Part shown: positions 46,158 to 57,026 of the stretch, piece by piece
Position numbering within the stretch: position 1 is the stretch's first letter
How the letters are laid out: every line of letters starts with the position of its first letter
Source: Faecalibacterium hattorii
Lineage (GTDB): Bacteria; Bacillota; Clostridia; Oscillospirales; Ruminococcaceae
Direction of reading: 5' to 3'
Assembly: GCF_003287455.1 (NCBI RefSeq)
Contig: NZ_PRLC01000001.1
Span: 62,001 to 126,000, forward strand
DNA length: 64,000 bases
Made by a program: the position numbers and the translations under genes
The notes under the pieces: model-generated
The model's database searches: none
What the model saw: only the letters and a program-made list of their open reading frames with translations
Told to the model about the DNA's origin: nothing

Positions 46158-48491
46158 TCATGCGTTCTTCTTGCCCTTTCGCTCGCTCCACAGCACCCAC
46201 GCGGAGGTGGAAACGCACAGCGAAGTGTACACGCCGCTGACCATACCCATCATCAGCGGGAAAGCAAAGGTGAAGATACTGTCCAGCCCATAGAGCTTGG
46301 AGATGACGCACATTACACCCAGCGCCATCACGGTGGTGATGGTGGTGATGAGGGTGCGGCGGGCCGACTGGTTGACCGAGTGGTTGACCAGCTCCTCGAA
46401 GGAAGTCTTCTTGCCCATCAGCGCGCGGTTCTCACGGATACGGTCATAGACAACGACGGTATCGTTGATGGAGTAGCCCAGAATGGTCAGCATGGCCGCA
46501 ATGAAGTTGCCGTCCAGCGGGGTGCGCAGGAGCACAAAGGTGCCGAACACCACCATCAGGTCGTTCAGCAGGGCCAGAACGGCCATCATGCCGCCGGTCA
46601 GGCCGCCGATCTTCTTGAAGCGGATGCCGATGTACAGCAGGATCAGGATCAGCGCAAAGACCACCGCGACCAGACTCTTCTGCAGGAACTTGGTGCCCAT
46701 GGCGGCGCTGACGTTGCTGAGCGAGAGCTGGGCAAAGGCGTTGTCCGGGTACGTCTCGTTCAGGGAGTCCAGCAGGTTTTCCACCTGATCGGTGGTCACG
46801 GTCTCGTTGCCGGGCATCGAGATCTTCAGGGTCTGCTCGCCCGTGGCGACGTTCTCGCCGCTCTGCAAGGTCAGGTCATTGCTGCCCAGCGCAGCGGAAG
46901 CGGTCTTCTGCACCTCGGAGGTGGTGAACTCGCCCTCATAGCTCAGGGTGATCATGGCACCACCGGTGAACTCGGTATCCAGACGGACGCCGAACCCCAC
47001 GGCACAGAGCAGGATAGCCGCCATCAGGCAGGCGGAAAAGGTCAGGAAACGCTTGCGCAGCGCCACAAAGTTGATGGGCTTCTTTTCTGCGGGCTCCTTG
47101 CCGGGCTTGTCCGCACCATAGAGCCACGGGTTCCGCAGAGCTTTGAGGGCCGCCGCACCACGGATCATCACGCGGGTCGCAAAAACGCCGAAGACGAAGT
47201 TCAGCAGCACGCCGGTGAGCAGCGTGTAGCCGAAGGCGTAGATCGTACCCGCCGTGGACGGACCAAAGGCAAAGAACACAAAGTGCAGGGCCTTGGCGAA
47301 GAAACCATCCGACGGGCCGAAGGCGCCCATCAGGACGATGGCGACGATGACGATGGTCACGTTGCCGTCGATGATGGGGGTCAAACCGCGGGCAAAGCCG
47401 CTCTTGAGGGCACCGTCCAGCGATTTGCCGCTGCGAAGCTCTTCCTTGATGCGCTCGGCCGTGATGACGTTGGCGTCAACGCCCATGCCGATGGCAAGGA
47501 TGATGCCCGCGATGCCGGGCAGCGTCAGGGTGAAGCTCTCAAACACAGAGAAGTAACCGGAGACAAAGGCCAGCGTAGCAGCCACCTGACCGGCCAGCGC
47601 GATGCACGCAAGGAAGCCGGGCAGACGGTACAGCACCGTCATCAGGACCACGATGAGGGCAAAGGCAATGAGGCCGGCCAGCACCATGGCGCTCAGGCTG
47701 TTCTCACCGAGGCTGGGGCTGATGGTCGAATAGCTGTCCACCGTCAGCGCAAAAGGCAGCGAGCCGGAGTTGATCTGGCGCGCCATCTTGACCACATCCT
47801 CCTGCGTGAAGGGGTTGGCCGCGGAGCTGGTGATGATGGCGGAGCCATCGGTGATGGCCGCGTTGACGGATGCCGTGCTCACGTTCTCATCGTCCAGCCA
47901 GATGCTGATGGTGCCGCTGCTCTGGTAGAGCTTGGTGGTGGCATCACCAAAGGCTTTGGCACCTTCATCGGTGAACTTGAGGGCGACGTAGTATTCCGAC
48001 GAACTGCCGTTCACCGGGCCATACTGCGCCGCAGCGCTCTCGACCATGGAGCCGTCCAAGATCAGCTCGCCGTCCGCACTGCTTCCCTCCCGGAAGGTCA
48101 GATAGGCGGTGGTGCCGATCTCTTCGATGGCCGCTTCGGGGTCGAAATCCGTCTCGCCGGACTGCCACGGGAATTCGAGGATCAGCCGGTCGGAGTCATA
48201 GTCCACGTACAGCTCGTAGTCGGTCACATTCAGGGCAACCAGACGGTTCTCAATGACGAGCTGCGCGGCGTCCAGCTGGTCGTCGGTGGCATCGTAGCCG
48301 TCCGAGGGTCCAAACGTCACGTTGACGCCGCCTTTGATATCCACGCCGAAGCGGATATCCTGCGCGCCCTTGATGTAGGTCTTGGTCACATCGCCATACT
48401 TGACCGCAACGCCAAAGAACGCCGTGTAGACGAACGCCGCGATCAGGAGCACCGTGACAACAAGCTGCCATGCTTTGCCTTTAGTCTTCAT
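46158..48491 (-). CDS. secDF: Protein translocase SecD-SecF fusion
   Basis: 777 residues. SecD part: membrane helix, DIRFGVDIKGGVNVTF near 46, periplasmic P1 domain, then GIAGIILAIGMGVDANVITA. SecF part: DTEFTGGAMITLSY near 500 and GYSINDTVVVYDRIREN near 670. It uses the proton gradient to pull proteins through SecYEG. A single fused gene is normal for several Firmicutes. Confidence 0.95.
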   Translation of the reverse strand: MKTKGKAWQLVVTVLLIAAFVYTAFFGVAVKYGDVTKTYIKGAQDIRFGVDIKGGVNVTFGPSDGYDATDDQLDAAQLVIENRLVALNVTDYELYVDYDSDRLILEFPWQSGETDFDPEAAIEEIGTTAYLTFREGSSADGELILDGSMVESAAAQYGPVNGSSSEYYVALKFTDEGAKAFGDATTKLYQSSGTISIWLDDENVSTASVNAAITDGSAIITSSAANPFTQEDVVKMARQINSGSLPFALTVDSYSTISPSLGENSLSAMVLAGLIAFALIVVLMTVLYRLPGFLACIALAGQVAATLAFVSGYFSVFESFTLTLPGIAGIILAIGMGVDANVITAERIKEELRSGKSLDGALKSGFARGLTPIIDGNVTIVIVAIVLMGAFGPSDGFFAKALHFVFFAFGPSTAGTIYAFGYTLLTGVLLNFVFGVFATRVMIRGAAALKALRNPWLYGADKPGKEPAEKKPINFVALRKRFLTFSACLMAAILLCAVGFGVRLDTEFTGGAMITLSYEGEFTTSEVQKTASAALGSNDLTLQSGENVATGEQTLKISMPGNETVTTDQVENLLDSLNETYPDNAFAQLSLSNVSAAMGTKFLQKSLVAVVFALILILLYIGIRFKKIGGLTGGMMAVLALLNDLMVVFGTFVLLRTPLDGNFIAAMLTILGYSINDTVVVYDRIRENRALMGKKTSFEELVNHSVNQSARRTLITTITTVMALGVMCVISKLYGLDSIFTFAFPLMMGMVSGVYTSLCVSTSAWVLWSERKGKKNA

Positions 48492-48576
48492 AAAAATCGG
48501 GAAACCTCCAAATATAATAAACCTCCGCCGTGCGGCAACGGCTGCCGCGCGGGGAGATTTTCAACAACGGGAATGC

Positions 48577-49857
48577 TTACGCCTTTTCCGCCAGCAGCTT
48601 TTCCACCGTAGCCAGCTTCACGCAGACACACAGCAGGTCGGAAGCGGTCTCCACTTCATCTAAGCTGGGATAAGTCGGCGCAATGCGCAGGTGGGAGTCC
48701 TCCGGGTCCTTGTGGTAGGGGTAAGCGGAACCGGCACCGGTCAGGGTCAGGCCGCACTCTTTGCAGAGGGCCGCCACCCGCTTTGCGCAGCCGGGCATGA
48801 CGTACAGGCTGATAAAGTAGCCGCCCTTGGGGTTGGTCCAGTGGGCGATGTTGCCGCAGGGCGTCAATTCCTCGGTGAAAGCAGTCTTCACAGCGTCAAA
48901 GCAGGGCACCAGACGACGGCGGTGCTTTGCCATATGGGCCAGAACGCCTTCCTTGTTCTTCAGGAAGCGGACATGGCGCAGCTGGTTCATCTTGTCGTAG
49001 CTGATGATCATCACCGAGAAGCGCTTGCACATATACTTCATGGAGTTCTCGCTGCAGGCAATGGCTGAGACGCCCGCACCGGGGAAGGTGATCTTACTGG
49101 TGGACGTGAACATGAAAACGCGATCCTGCGTGCCGTACTTCTTGCACTCGTTCAGCAGAACAGGAGTCTCGATGATCTCGTCGGTCAGGTGATGGACGAT
49201 GTATGCCTCATCCCAGAAGATCTTGAAATCGGGGGCGGCGGTCTTCATCTTCGCAAAACGCTCGATGGTCTCATCGCTGTAGGTGTAGCCATCGGGGTTG
49301 GAATACTGGGGCACGCACCAGATGCCCTTGATGGTGTCATCCTTGGCCACCAGATCTTCCACGATGTCCATATCCGGGCCATCGGGGGTCATGGGGACGC
49401 TGATGAGCTCAAAACCGAACTCCTCGGTAATCGCAAAATGGCGGTCATAGCCGGGCACCGGGCAGAGGAACTTGCGCTTCTCCACCTGAGACCACGGGCA
49501 GGGAGACTCCGGGAAGCCGAACACATAGCCGATGTTGATGAGGTTGTACATCAGCTGCAGGCTGGAGTTGCCGCCCACGAAGACCTCTTCGGGCTTGACG
49601 CCGAAGATATCCGCGAACAGAACGCGGGCTTCGTGCAGACCCTCCAGATCACCGTAGTTGCGGGCATCGGTGCCGGCGTCGGTGGTGTAATCGGTCATCT
49701 GCAGCAGACCCATAGCCAGATCCATCTGGTGAGGGCCGGGCTTTCCGCGGGCCATGTTCAGCTTCAGGTGCATATCCTGAAACTTCTTGTACTGCTCTTT
49801 CAGCTTTTCCTGCTCAGCTACGAGCTCGTCGCGGTTCATCTCAAAATAATTTGCCAT
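48577..49857 (-). CDS. PLP-dependent aspartate-type aminotransferase (MocR-like class)
   Basis: 426 residues from MANYFEMNRDELVAEQEKL. Lys in TSTSKITFPGAG (PLP lysine), Tyr in PGYDRHF, Asn/Asp/Tyr in YSNPDGYTYS and FWDEAYIVHH. This large subgroup is often annotated aspartate aminotransferase subgroup Ic. It would transfer the amino group between aspartate or alanine and a keto acid. Confidence 0.85.
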   Translation of the reverse strand: MANYFEMNRDELVAEQEKLKEQYKKFQDMHLKLNMARGKPGPHQMDLAMGLLQMTDYTTDAGTDARNYGDLEGLHEARVLFADIFGVKPEEVFVGGNSSLQLMYNLINIGYVFGFPESPCPWSQVEKRKFLCPVPGYDRHFAITEEFGFELISVPMTPDGPDMDIVEDLVAKDDTIKGIWCVPQYSNPDGYTYSDETIERFAKMKTAAPDFKIFWDEAYIVHHLTDEIIETPVLLNECKKYGTQDRVFMFTSTSKITFPGAGVSAIACSENSMKYMCKRFSVMIISYDKMNQLRHVRFLKNKEGVLAHMAKHRRRLVPCFDAVKTAFTEELTPCGNIAHWTNPKGGYFISLYVMPGCAKRVAALCKECGLTLTGAGSAYPYHKDPEDSHLRIAPTYPSLDEVETASDLLCVCVKLATVEKLLAEKA

Positions 49858-49966
49858 TGAAAACACACTCCTTTATCGTACTTCCTGTTCCCACAGTGTC
49901 CGGGAGAGCGGCTTACCGGAAAGTCCTGCCAGAGAGCGTTCCCACCGCAGTCGTCCAGACTTTAAT

Positions 49967-49995
49967 ATTATAGCTCATATCCCGCATGAAAACAA
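49967..49995 (-). promoter_or_regulatory. Promoter of the aminotransferase gene
   Basis: Minus strand TTGTTT, 17 nt, TATAAT, about 110 nt before the start. Confidence 0.6.
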
Positions 49996-50004
49996 GCATA
50001 TCTC

Positions 50005-50042
50005 AAAAAAGCCCTGCTAAAAGCCGAAGCTCTCAGCAGGGC
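50005..50042 (-). terminator. clpX terminator
   Basis: CGCCCTGCTGAGAGC ... GCAGGGC with a T tract on the minus strand, about 30 nt past the clpX stop. Confidence 0.8.
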
Positions 50043-50073
50043 GTCCACCCCAAGCGGGCTGCAAAGGCAGCGC

Positions 50074-51399
50074 TCAACTCAGGGAGGTCAGGTTCTTATA
50101 GCGTTTGCGGACCGCGCCGTATTCCAGCTTCGGCTCGCCGCCGTCCACGGTGTCCTCGTCGATGGTCACACGGATGATGGTGGCATCGCTGGGGACTTTG
50201 TACATGATGGGCATCAGGATGCTCTCCATCACGCTGCGCAGACCACGGGCACCGGTCTTCCGCTCGATGGTCTTGCGGGCGATGGCATGGAGGGCCTCGT
50301 CGGTGATCTCCAGCTCCACGTTGTCCATATTCAGCAGCTCTTTGTACTGCTTGACCAGACTGTTGCGGGGCTCCTTCAGCACGCGGACCAGTGCATCCTC
50401 GTCCAGATCGTCCAGCACGGTGATGACCGGCAGACGGCCGATCAGCTCCGGGATGAGGCCGAACTTGACCAGATCGTGCGGCTCCACCTTGCGCAGCAGG
50501 GCCTTTTGGAAATCGTCGGAGTTGTCCTTCAGGGAGCTGCCGAAGCCCAGCGCGGACTTATCGGTGCGGCGCTGAATGTACTTGTCCAGTCCATCAAAGG
50601 CACCGCCGCAGATGAAGAGGATGTTGGTGGTATCGATCTGGATGAACTCCTGCTGCGGGTGCTTGCGGCCGCCCTGCGGCGGGACATTGCTGACCGTGCC
50701 TTCCAAGATCTTCAGCAGCGCCTGCTGCACGCCCTCGCCGCCCACATCGCGGGTGATGGAAGGGTTCTCGCTTTTGCGGGTGATCTTGTCGATCTCATCG
50801 ATATAGATGATGCCGATCTGAGCCTTCTGCACGTCGAAATCCGCTGCCTGCAAGAGCTTGAGCAGGATGTTCTCCACGTCCTCGCCAACATAACCGGCCT
50901 CGGTGAGGGTGGTGGCGTCCGCGATGGCGAAGGGCACGCCCAGCATCTTAGCCAGCGTCTGTGCCAGCAGCGTCTTGCCGACGCCGGAGGGGCCGAGGAG
51001 CAGGACGTTGGACTTCTGCAGTTCCACGTCCGAGCCCTTGCCGCTCAGGATGCGCTTGTAGTGGTTGTAGACGGAGACCGCCAGCACACGCTTGGCCTCG
51101 TCCTGCCCGATGACGTACTGATCCAGACCGTCCTTGATCTCCTCCGGGGTCAGGATGTTGACCGAGAGACCGTCCGTCGCCTGTACGTGGGCACGGCTCG
51201 CGCCGCCGCGGTTCGGGCGGTTTGCGCCCGGATGCTCCGGCTTGTCCGAGAGCAGGTCATAGCACAGGCCGATGCACTCGCTGCAGATGTTGACACCGGG
51301 GCCAATGATCATCCGCTCCACTTCGTCCTGATGCTTGCCGCAGAAACTGCAAACCAGATCTTTTTCGTTTTTATCTCTGCCGGAATTGTTGTTTGCCAT
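50074..51399 (-). CDS. clpX: ATP-dependent Clp protease ATP-binding subunit ClpX
   Basis: 441 residues. Zinc-binding domain [15 protein letters not shown] ... CSECIGLC, Walker A GPSGVGKT, Walker [11 protein letters not shown], sensor 2 [14 protein letters not shown]. It unfolds substrates for ClpP. Directly downstream of clpP. Confidence 0.97.
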   Translation of the reverse strand: MANNNSGRDKNEKDLVCSFCGKHQDEVERMIIGPGVNICSECIGLCYDLLSDKPEHPGANRPNRGGASRAHVQATDGLSVNILTPEEIKDGLDQYVIGQDEAKRVLAVSVYNHYKRILSGKGSDVELQKSNVLLLGPSGVGKTLLAQTLAKMLGVPFAIADATTLTEAGYVGEDVENILLKLLQAADFDVQKAQIGIIYIDEIDKITRKSENPSITRDVGGEGVQQALLKILEGTVSNVPPQGGRKHPQQEFIQIDTTNILFICGGAFDGLDKYIQRRTDKSALGFGSSLKDNSDDFQKALLRKVEPHDLVKFGLIPELIGRLPVITVLDDLDEDALVRVLKEPRNSLVKQYKELLNMDNVELEITDEALHAIARKTIERKTGARGLRSVMESILMPIMYKVPSDATIIRVTIDEDTVDGGEPKLEYGAVRKRYKNLTSLS

Positions 51400-51475
51400 A
51401 GCCGTTTTTCCTTATTCTGGGTCGTCTGACGCAGCAAGGGTCTCCCCCGCTGCGCCGATTGGTTTCAGCGATTCC

Positions 51476-52075
51476 TTAGCGGTGGGTGATGACCTCATCG
51501 ATCAGGCCGTATTCCTTTGCCTGCTGGGCGGACATATAGTTGTCGCGCTCCGTATCCAGCTGCAGCTTTTCCAGCGGCTGACCGGTGTACTCGCTGAGCA
51601 TCCGGTTCATCTTGTCGCGGATATAGACCATGTGCTCGGCATGGATCTTGATGTCCGTGGTCTGGCCGGAAAGGCCGCCGTTCTGGCCGCCTGCAATGAG
51701 CGGCTGGTGGATCATGATCTCTGCGTTGGGCAGTGCAAAGCGCTTGCCCTTGGTGCCGCTGGCCAGCAGGAAGGCACCCATGGAAGCAGCCATGCCCATG
51801 CAGATGGTGGAAACATCGCACTTGATATACCGCATGGTGTCATGGATGGCCATGCCCGCGCTGATGGAGCCGCCGGGGCTGTTGATATACAGGCTGATAT
51901 CCTTATCCGGGTCCTGCCCTTCCAGATACAGCAGCTGCGCCACAACAAGGCTGGCCGTGGTATCGTTGACATCCTCGCTCAGCACGATGATGCGGTCGTT
52001 CAGCAAACGGGAGAAAATGTCATAGGACCGCTCGCCGTGTGCCGACTGTTCAACAACATACGGAACAAAACTCAT
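51476..52075 (-). CDS. clpP: ATP-dependent Clp protease proteolytic subunit
   Basis: 199 residues. Catalytic Ser in [14 protein letters not shown] (near 98), His in [10 protein letters not shown] (near 123), Asp in TERDNYMSA. Forms the protease barrel used by ClpX. Order tig-clpP-clpX is the standard cluster. Confidence 0.97.
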   Translation of the reverse strand: MSFVPYVVEQSAHGERSYDIFSRLLNDRIIVLSEDVNDTTASLVVAQLLYLEGQDPDKDISLYINSPGGSISAGMAIHDTMRYIKCDVSTICMGMAASMGAFLLASGTKGKRFALPNAEIMIHQPLIAGGQNGGLSGQTTDIKIHAEHMVYIRDKMNRMLSEYTGQPLEKLQLDTERDNYMSAQQAKEYGLIDEVITHR

Positions 52076-52113
52076 AAAGTTCGCCTCCTAGAAATCGAAA
52101 TAATGGTATCTGC

Positions 52114-52161
52114 AAAATTGACCGATACGGCAAAAGAAACAGGGCCGTATCGGTCAATTTT
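52114..52161 (-). terminator. Bidirectional hairpin between tig and clpP
   Basis: AAAATTGACCGATACGG and CCGTATCGGTCAATTTT are a perfect 17-bp inverted repeat with A/T runs at both ends; partial terminator after tig. Confidence 0.85.
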
Positions 52162-52223
52162 AACTACCTTTGCTTACAAAACAGCGTGCTGCCGTTTCAT
52201 AACTGCGGCCTTGGAAGCTGAGA

Positions 52224-53540
52224 TCACTCAGCGTCCTCGGTCTTCTCGGCCTCAGCAGCCTTCTCCACGATGTTGGCGTGGCTCTTGATGAAGTCGATGG
52301 CCTTGTTGACGGCCAGATCCTTCTTCAGATCCTCGACATTGACCAGCTCACGGACCTTATCCTCTTCCATCTTGTACTGGTCAGCGATGCGCTTGATCTC
52401 AGCGGAAACTTCCTCCTCGGAAGCCTCGATGTTCTCAGCGGCAGCAACTGCCTCCAGAGCCAGACGGATCTTAACCTGCTTCTCAGCCTGCGGCATGAAG
52501 GAAGCGCGGAACTGATCGACGGTCTGGCCCATATACTTCAGGTAGTCTTCCAGACGCAGACCCTGCTGCTCCACACGGAAAGCGAAGTCGTTGACCATCT
52601 CGTCCATGCGGGCATCGTACATAGCCTGAGGGATCTCAGCTTCCATGCCGTCGATGACCTGATCGACCAGAGCGTTCTCAACCGCCAGATCGTCCTGCTT
52701 GTCGAGCTGCTCCTGATTGTTCTTGCGGATGGACTCCTTGAAAGCGTCCAGCGTGTCGTACTCGGAGACGTCCTTTGCCAGCTCGTCGTCCAGAGCGGGC
52801 AGCTCCTTGTACTTGACCTCGTGCAGCTTGATCTTGAAGACAGCTTCCTTGCCAGCCAGCTCAGCAGCCTGATACTCGGTGGGGAAGGTCACGTTGACAT
52901 CGAACTCCTCGCCAGCGGAATGGCCGACGATCTGATCCTCGAAGCCGGGGATGAAGGAGCCGCTGCCCAGAGTCAGGCTGTAGTGCTCTGCCTTGCCGCC
53001 ATCGAAAGCAACGCCATCGACGAAGCCCTCGAAGTCGATATCGGTGATGTCGCCGTTCTGTGCAGCACCCTCACGGGTCAGCTCACGGGCATTGCGCTCC
53101 TGCACACGCTTCAGCTCAGCGTCCACAGCCTCATCGGTAACAGTATGGACCGTCTTCTCCACGGTCAGACCGGAATAATTGCCGACCTTGACTTCGGGCT
53201 TGACAGCGACCTTCACGGTCAGGGTAGCACCCTCGGTCTCGCTTGCGGAATCAACGGTGACCTCCGGGCGGCCAACAGGCTCAACGCCAGCTTCCTTGAC
53301 GGCTGCCTCGTAAGCTTCGGGGAACAGCTCGTTGATGGCGTCATAGGTAAAGACATCAGCGCCGTACATCTTCTCGATCAGAGCACGGGGAGCCTTGCCC
53401 TTACGGAAGCCGGGCACAGCGTACTTCTTGCCCTCCTTCTTGAAGACGTCGGCAACTGCAGCCTTGAAGGCCTCAGCGTCAACAGAGAACTGCAGCTCTG
53501 CCATGCTCTTTTCGAGCTTTTCGCACTTGATGAAATTCAT
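52224..53540 (-). CDS. tig: Trigger factor
   Basis: 438 residues from MNFIKCEKLEKSMAELQF (GAGGATACACAA upstream). Ribosome-binding GFRKGKAPRALIEKMYG near 45, PPIase domain with GSGSFIPGFEDQIVGHSAGE, C-terminal helical arms. Folding helper at the ribosome exit. Confidence 0.96.
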   Translation of the reverse strand: MNFIKCEKLEKSMAELQFSVDAEAFKAAVADVFKKEGKKYAVPGFRKGKAPRALIEKMYGADVFTYDAINELFPEAYEAAVKEAGVEPVGRPEVTVDSASETEGATLTVKVAVKPEVKVGNYSGLTVEKTVHTVTDEAVDAELKRVQERNARELTREGAAQNGDITDIDFEGFVDGVAFDGGKAEHYSLTLGSGSFIPGFEDQIVGHSAGEEFDVNVTFPTEYQAAELAGKEAVFKIKLHEVKYKELPALDDELAKDVSEYDTLDAFKESIRKNNQEQLDKQDDLAVENALVDQVIDGMEAEIPQAMYDARMDEMVNDFAFRVEQQGLRLEDYLKYMGQTVDQFRASFMPQAEKQVKIRLALEAVAAAENIEASEEEVSAEIKRIADQYKMEEDKVRELVNVEDLKKDLAVNKAIDFIKSHANIVEKAAEAEKTEDAE

Positions 53541-53752
53541 TTGTGTATCCTCCACTCAAAAATTCTATTGCGTTGGGGCGGGTGGACCCGCCTCCTGCAA
53601 CCGCGCACCGCGTCCTAGCTGTTTGCGAAATGCGGGGACGCGCGCGCTCAATTGGGTGCAACAATCGCGTCAAAACTTATTATAGCACGTTCCAGACACA
53701 ATTGCCAGCCCAAATTTTGACTTTTTGTTCTTTTTGCCCGCGCGGTCCGCCT

Positions 53753-54436
53753 TTAATTGATGCGGTACGGGCAGAAACGCAGCCCATCCGCGCTGACGAG
53801 CTTGTATTGGATGCCGTCCACATTCCCCTGCACTGCATACCGGATGGCGTTGCCGTGCAGATGACCGTAGAAACAGCGCTTGATACCGTATTCCTTCAGC
53901 GTCGCCACGATCTCCGGGGCGCTGGTGCCGGTGTAGACCGGCGGATAATGCAAAAACACGAGCTTTTCAAGGCCCGGCTCTGCGGCATCCAAGCTCATTT
54001 TCAGCCGCCCGATCTCCCGGTTCATCACCTTTTCGTCGTGGGGTTCCCCCACATCGAACAGCCAGCCCCGCGTGCCGCACAGAGCGCACCCTTCCACGGC
54101 GTAGGAGTTGTTGTGCAGGATGTGCAGGGTATCGAAGCCTTCCGCTTTTAAGTAAGCGTTCATCTTGTTGGCCGTAGTCCACCAGTAATCGTGGTTGCCC
54201 TTCATGATGAGCTTCTGACCCGGAAGCTGCTGCAGAAATTCAAAATCCTTGCGGGTATCGGTCAGGCGCATGGCCCAGCTGATATCCCCCGCCAACACGA
54301 TGGTATCCTGCGGGGTGATCAGCTTGCGCCAGTTGCGCTCCAGCCGCTCCACGTAGCCATCCCACCCCGGAAAAATGTCCATGGGCTTGGACCCGCCGAG
54401 GGAGAGATGGGTATCGCCAAGCACATAAAGTGCCAT
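53753..54436 (-). CDS. Metallophosphoesterase
   Basis: 227 residues. Metal-binding blocks GDTHLSLG, GDISWAM, GNHDYWW and GHLHGNAIR in the correct order. This group is often annotated YkuE/SbcD-like phosphohydrolase; its substrate is not known. Follows thrC by 26 nt. Confidence 0.85.
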   Translation of the reverse strand: MALYVLGDTHLSLGGSKPMDIFPGWDGYVERLERNWRKLITPQDTIVLAGDISWAMRLTDTRKDFEFLQQLPGQKLIMKGNHDYWWTTANKMNAYLKAEGFDTLHILHNNSYAVEGCALCGTRGWLFDVGEPHDEKVMNREIGRLKMSLDAAEPGLEKLVFLHYPPVYTGTSAPEIVATLKEYGIKRCFYGHLHGNAIRYAVQGNVDGIQYKLVSADGLRFCPYRIN

Positions 54437-54462
54437 TCTGTTACTCCTGTTCTAACGTTGCA

Positions 54463-55923
54463 TCACGCCTGATAGCTCAGCGCCACCTGTGCGATCTGCT
54501 CCGGGTCGATGACGGTGTTGAAGCGCTCGGCCTTCCGGCGCAGCGCCGACAAGCTGGCCGGTGCGGTGCGGCCGGTGATCTCTTCCAGCTGCTGCATGGC
54601 CTCGAAATCGTTGGCCGGTGCGGTCTGGCCCAGCGCTTCCAGCACGCTGCGGGGGAACTTGAAGGGCGATGCGGTGGAGAGCACCACCATGGGCACGCCG
54701 TCCCGCTTGTGCTGCGCGGCCACATGGAAGGCCACCGCCGTGTGGGTATCGCAGAGGTAGCCGTCCTGTTCGTAACGGGCGCGGATCTCCCCTGCCACCT
54801 GCTCCTCGCTGCTCCAGCCGCACGCGAAGCTCTCCTGAATGGTCCGGAGCGTTTCGGGGCGGACGGTGTAGCTGCCGGTCTCGGCGAGGCTCTTCATCAG
54901 CGCGGCCACCTCGGTATCGCTGCCGGTGACGTGGTAGAGCAGACGCTCCAGATTCGACGAGACCAGAATATCCATGCTGGGCGAAGTGGTCTTGAAGAAC
55001 TCCCGCTTGGCCGCATACGTGCCGGTGGTGAGGAAGTCCGTCAAGACGTTGTTCTCGTTGGACGCGCAGACCAGCTTGCCCACAGGCAGACCCATCTGCT
55101 TGGCATAATAGCCCGCAAGGATGTCGCCGAAGTTGCCGGTGGGGACGCAGAAGTCCACCTTGTCGCCAAAGGCGATCTTTCCGGCTTTGAGCAGCTGGGC
55201 ATAGGCCGCGAAGTAGTAGACGATCTGCGGCACCAGACGGCCCCAGTTGATCGAATTGGCACTGGACAGGCGGATATTCCGCTTTGCCAGCTCTGCCGCG
55301 ATGGCCCCATCGCCGAAGACCCGCTTCACGCCGGTCTGGGCATCGTCAAAGTTGCCACGCACGGCGTAGACGGCGACATTTTCGCCCTCCTGCGTTGCCA
55401 TCTGCAGACGCTGGATCTCGCTGGTGCCGCCCGTGGGGAAGAAGACTGCGATCTCCACACCGGGGATGTCGTGGTAACCGTCCAGCGCGGCCTTGCCGGT
55501 ATCGCCGCTGGTCGCCACGAGGATCAGGGTCTTCTCTGTGCGGTTCAGATTCTTTTTTGCCTCCACCAAAAGCTTCGGCATGAGTTGGAGGGCGTAATCC
55601 TTGAACGCACAGGTCGGGCCGTGCCACAGCTCCAGCGAATAAACGCTGTCGGACACCGGGGCCAGATACCCTGCCTTGCCGCCGAAGGCTTCCCCATAAG
55701 TGGCCTTCGCCGCCTCGGCGAGGAACTGCTGTGAATAATCGGTCAGGTACTGCCCCACGATGGCCGCTGCCATTTCGGGGTATTCCAACTCACAGATCGC
55801 TTGGACATCCACCTGCGGAAAGCTCTGCGGAACAAACAAACCGCCCTCGTCGGACAGGCCCTGTGCAATGGCCTGAGACGCACTTACCACGCGGTTCCGG
55901 TCTCTCGTGCTGAAAAACTGCAT
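54463..55923 (-). CDS. thrC: Threonine synthase
   Basis: 486 residues from MQFFSTRDRNRVVSASQAIA with AAAGGAGCGACGACA upstream. PLP lysine in TCAFKDYALQLMPK (near 107), phosphate-binding SGDTGKAAL, and GNFGDILAGYYAK. Converts O-phosphohomoserine to threonine. Confidence 0.95.
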   Translation of the reverse strand: MQFFSTRDRNRVVSASQAIAQGLSDEGGLFVPQSFPQVDVQAICELEYPEMAAAIVGQYLTDYSQQFLAEAAKATYGEAFGGKAGYLAPVSDSVYSLELWHGPTCAFKDYALQLMPKLLVEAKKNLNRTEKTLILVATSGDTGKAALDGYHDIPGVEIAVFFPTGGTSEIQRLQMATQEGENVAVYAVRGNFDDAQTGVKRVFGDGAIAAELAKRNIRLSSANSINWGRLVPQIVYYFAAYAQLLKAGKIAFGDKVDFCVPTGNFGDILAGYYAKQMGLPVGKLVCASNENNVLTDFLTTGTYAAKREFFKTTSPSMDILVSSNLERLLYHVTGSDTEVAALMKSLAETGSYTVRPETLRTIQESFACGWSSEEQVAGEIRARYEQDGYLCDTHTAVAFHVAAQHKRDGVPMVVLSTASPFKFPRSVLEALGQTAPANDFEAMQQLEEITGRTAPASLSALRRKAERFNTVIDPEQIAQVALSYQA

Positions 55924-56019
55924 TGTCGTCGCTCCTTTTCGTCCGCGGGCCCACAATGGCCCTTTTTTGATGGCAGCGGCAAACGCCATTTTCTGCCTTT
56001 TCCCACCGGTGCACCCCGT

Positions 56020-56382
56020 TTATGCGGTAAATGCACCCTTTATAATATGTACCATCCAGCGCCCGCTGTCAAGAGGGGTGACCTCCGCCACGTCAAAACG
56101 GGCGGGTTCATCGCTTTGGCCGGTCTGCTGGAGATAATATTTTGTGGCACGGATGAGTTTGCGCTGCTTGGCTAAGGTCACAGCCTCCGCCGGGCTGGCC
56201 AATGGGTCCGGGCTGCGGGTCTTGACCTCGCACAGAACGATGGTACCGTCCGGCTCCCGCAGGATGAGGTCGATCTCCCCCATCTTGACGCGGTAATTGT
56301 GGACCAGCAGCGTACAGCCCTGTTTTTGGTAATAGCGTGCCGCCACGGCTTCGCCCCTGCGGCCGATCTCGGCCCGGTTCAT
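56020..56382 (-). CDS. UPF0102 protein YraN
   Basis: 120 residues from [20 protein letters not shown]; a GTG one codon upstream is possible. Predicted endonuclease-like fold with GEIDLILREPDGTIVLCEVK (E..D..ExK). Sits after rnhB as usual. Confidence 0.9.
   Translation of the reverse strand: MNRAEIGRRGEAVAARYYQKQGCTLLVHNYRVKMGEIDLILREPDGTIVLCEVKTRSPDPLASPAEAVTLAKQRKLIRATKYYLQQTGQSDEPARFDVAEVTPLDSGRWMVHIIKGAFTA
56042..56072 (-). promoter_or_regulatory. Possible thrC promoter within the yraN 3' end
   Basis: Minus strand TTGACA, 19 nt, TATTAT, about 120 nt before thrC; the spacer is long. Confidence 0.4.
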
Positions 56383-57026
56383 CACTTGCCCTCCGGCCAG
56401 TAGCCCTGCTTTTTAAGGAAGCTGCGGCGGTAGAACGGCTGGATGCCGTACTGCGCGATCAGCTCATAGTGGAGCTTGGTCGGATAGCCCTTGTGCTTTG
56501 CAAGCTGATACTGGGGGTACTGCCTGTCCAGCTCCATCATATAGCGGTCCCGGCTGACCTTCGCCAGCACGGACGCCGCGCCGATGCTGGCGCTGGTGGC
56601 GTCGCCCTTGACCACCGGCTGCGCGGGCATGGTCAGCCCGGCCGGAGTGCGGTTTCCGTCAATGAGGACGAGGTTCGGCACGATGTCCAGCCCTTCCACG
56701 GCCTGACGCATCCCGCCCATGGTGGCGTTGAGGATGTTGTCGCGGTCGATGATGTCCGGCCCCACGAACACGATCTTGTAGGCCAGCGCCTTTTCCACGA
56801 TCTCGTCAAACAGGGCTTCCCGCTTTTTCTCGGTCAGCTTTTTGGAGTCGTTGATGCCGTAGACCGGATGCTCCGGGTCGAGGATGCACGCCGCCACGCA
56901 GACGGGGCCGCACAGCGGGCCGCGCCCGGCTTCGTCCACCCCGGCAAAACAGCCGTACTGGGCCCGGACGTCGGCGTCATACGCATAGAGAGGTGCGGAG
57001 ATCTCTTCGTCGGAGCGCCGTTTCAT
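56382..57026 (-). CDS. rnhB: Ribonuclease HII
   Basis: 214 residues from [17 protein letters not shown]. Catalytic blocks [27 protein letters not shown], and [15 protein letters not shown]. Cleaves RNA in RNA-DNA hybrids. Overlaps rbgA and yraN by a few bases. Confidence 0.96.
   Translation of the reverse strand: MKRRSDEEISAPLYAYDADVRAQYGCFAGVDEAGRGPLCGPVCVAACILDPEHPVYGINDSKKLTEKKREALFDEIVEKALAYKIVFVGPDIIDRDNILNATMGGMRQAVEGLDIVPNLVLIDGNRTPAGLTMPAQPVVKGDATSASIGAASVLAKVSRDRYMMELDRQYPQYQLAKHKGYPTKLHYELIAQYGIQPFYRRSFLKKQGYWPEGK

Noticed and set aside
46008-48611. A plus-strand frame of 867 codons opposite secDF
   Set aside because: Antisense mirror caused by high GC; SecDF is unambiguous on the minus strand.
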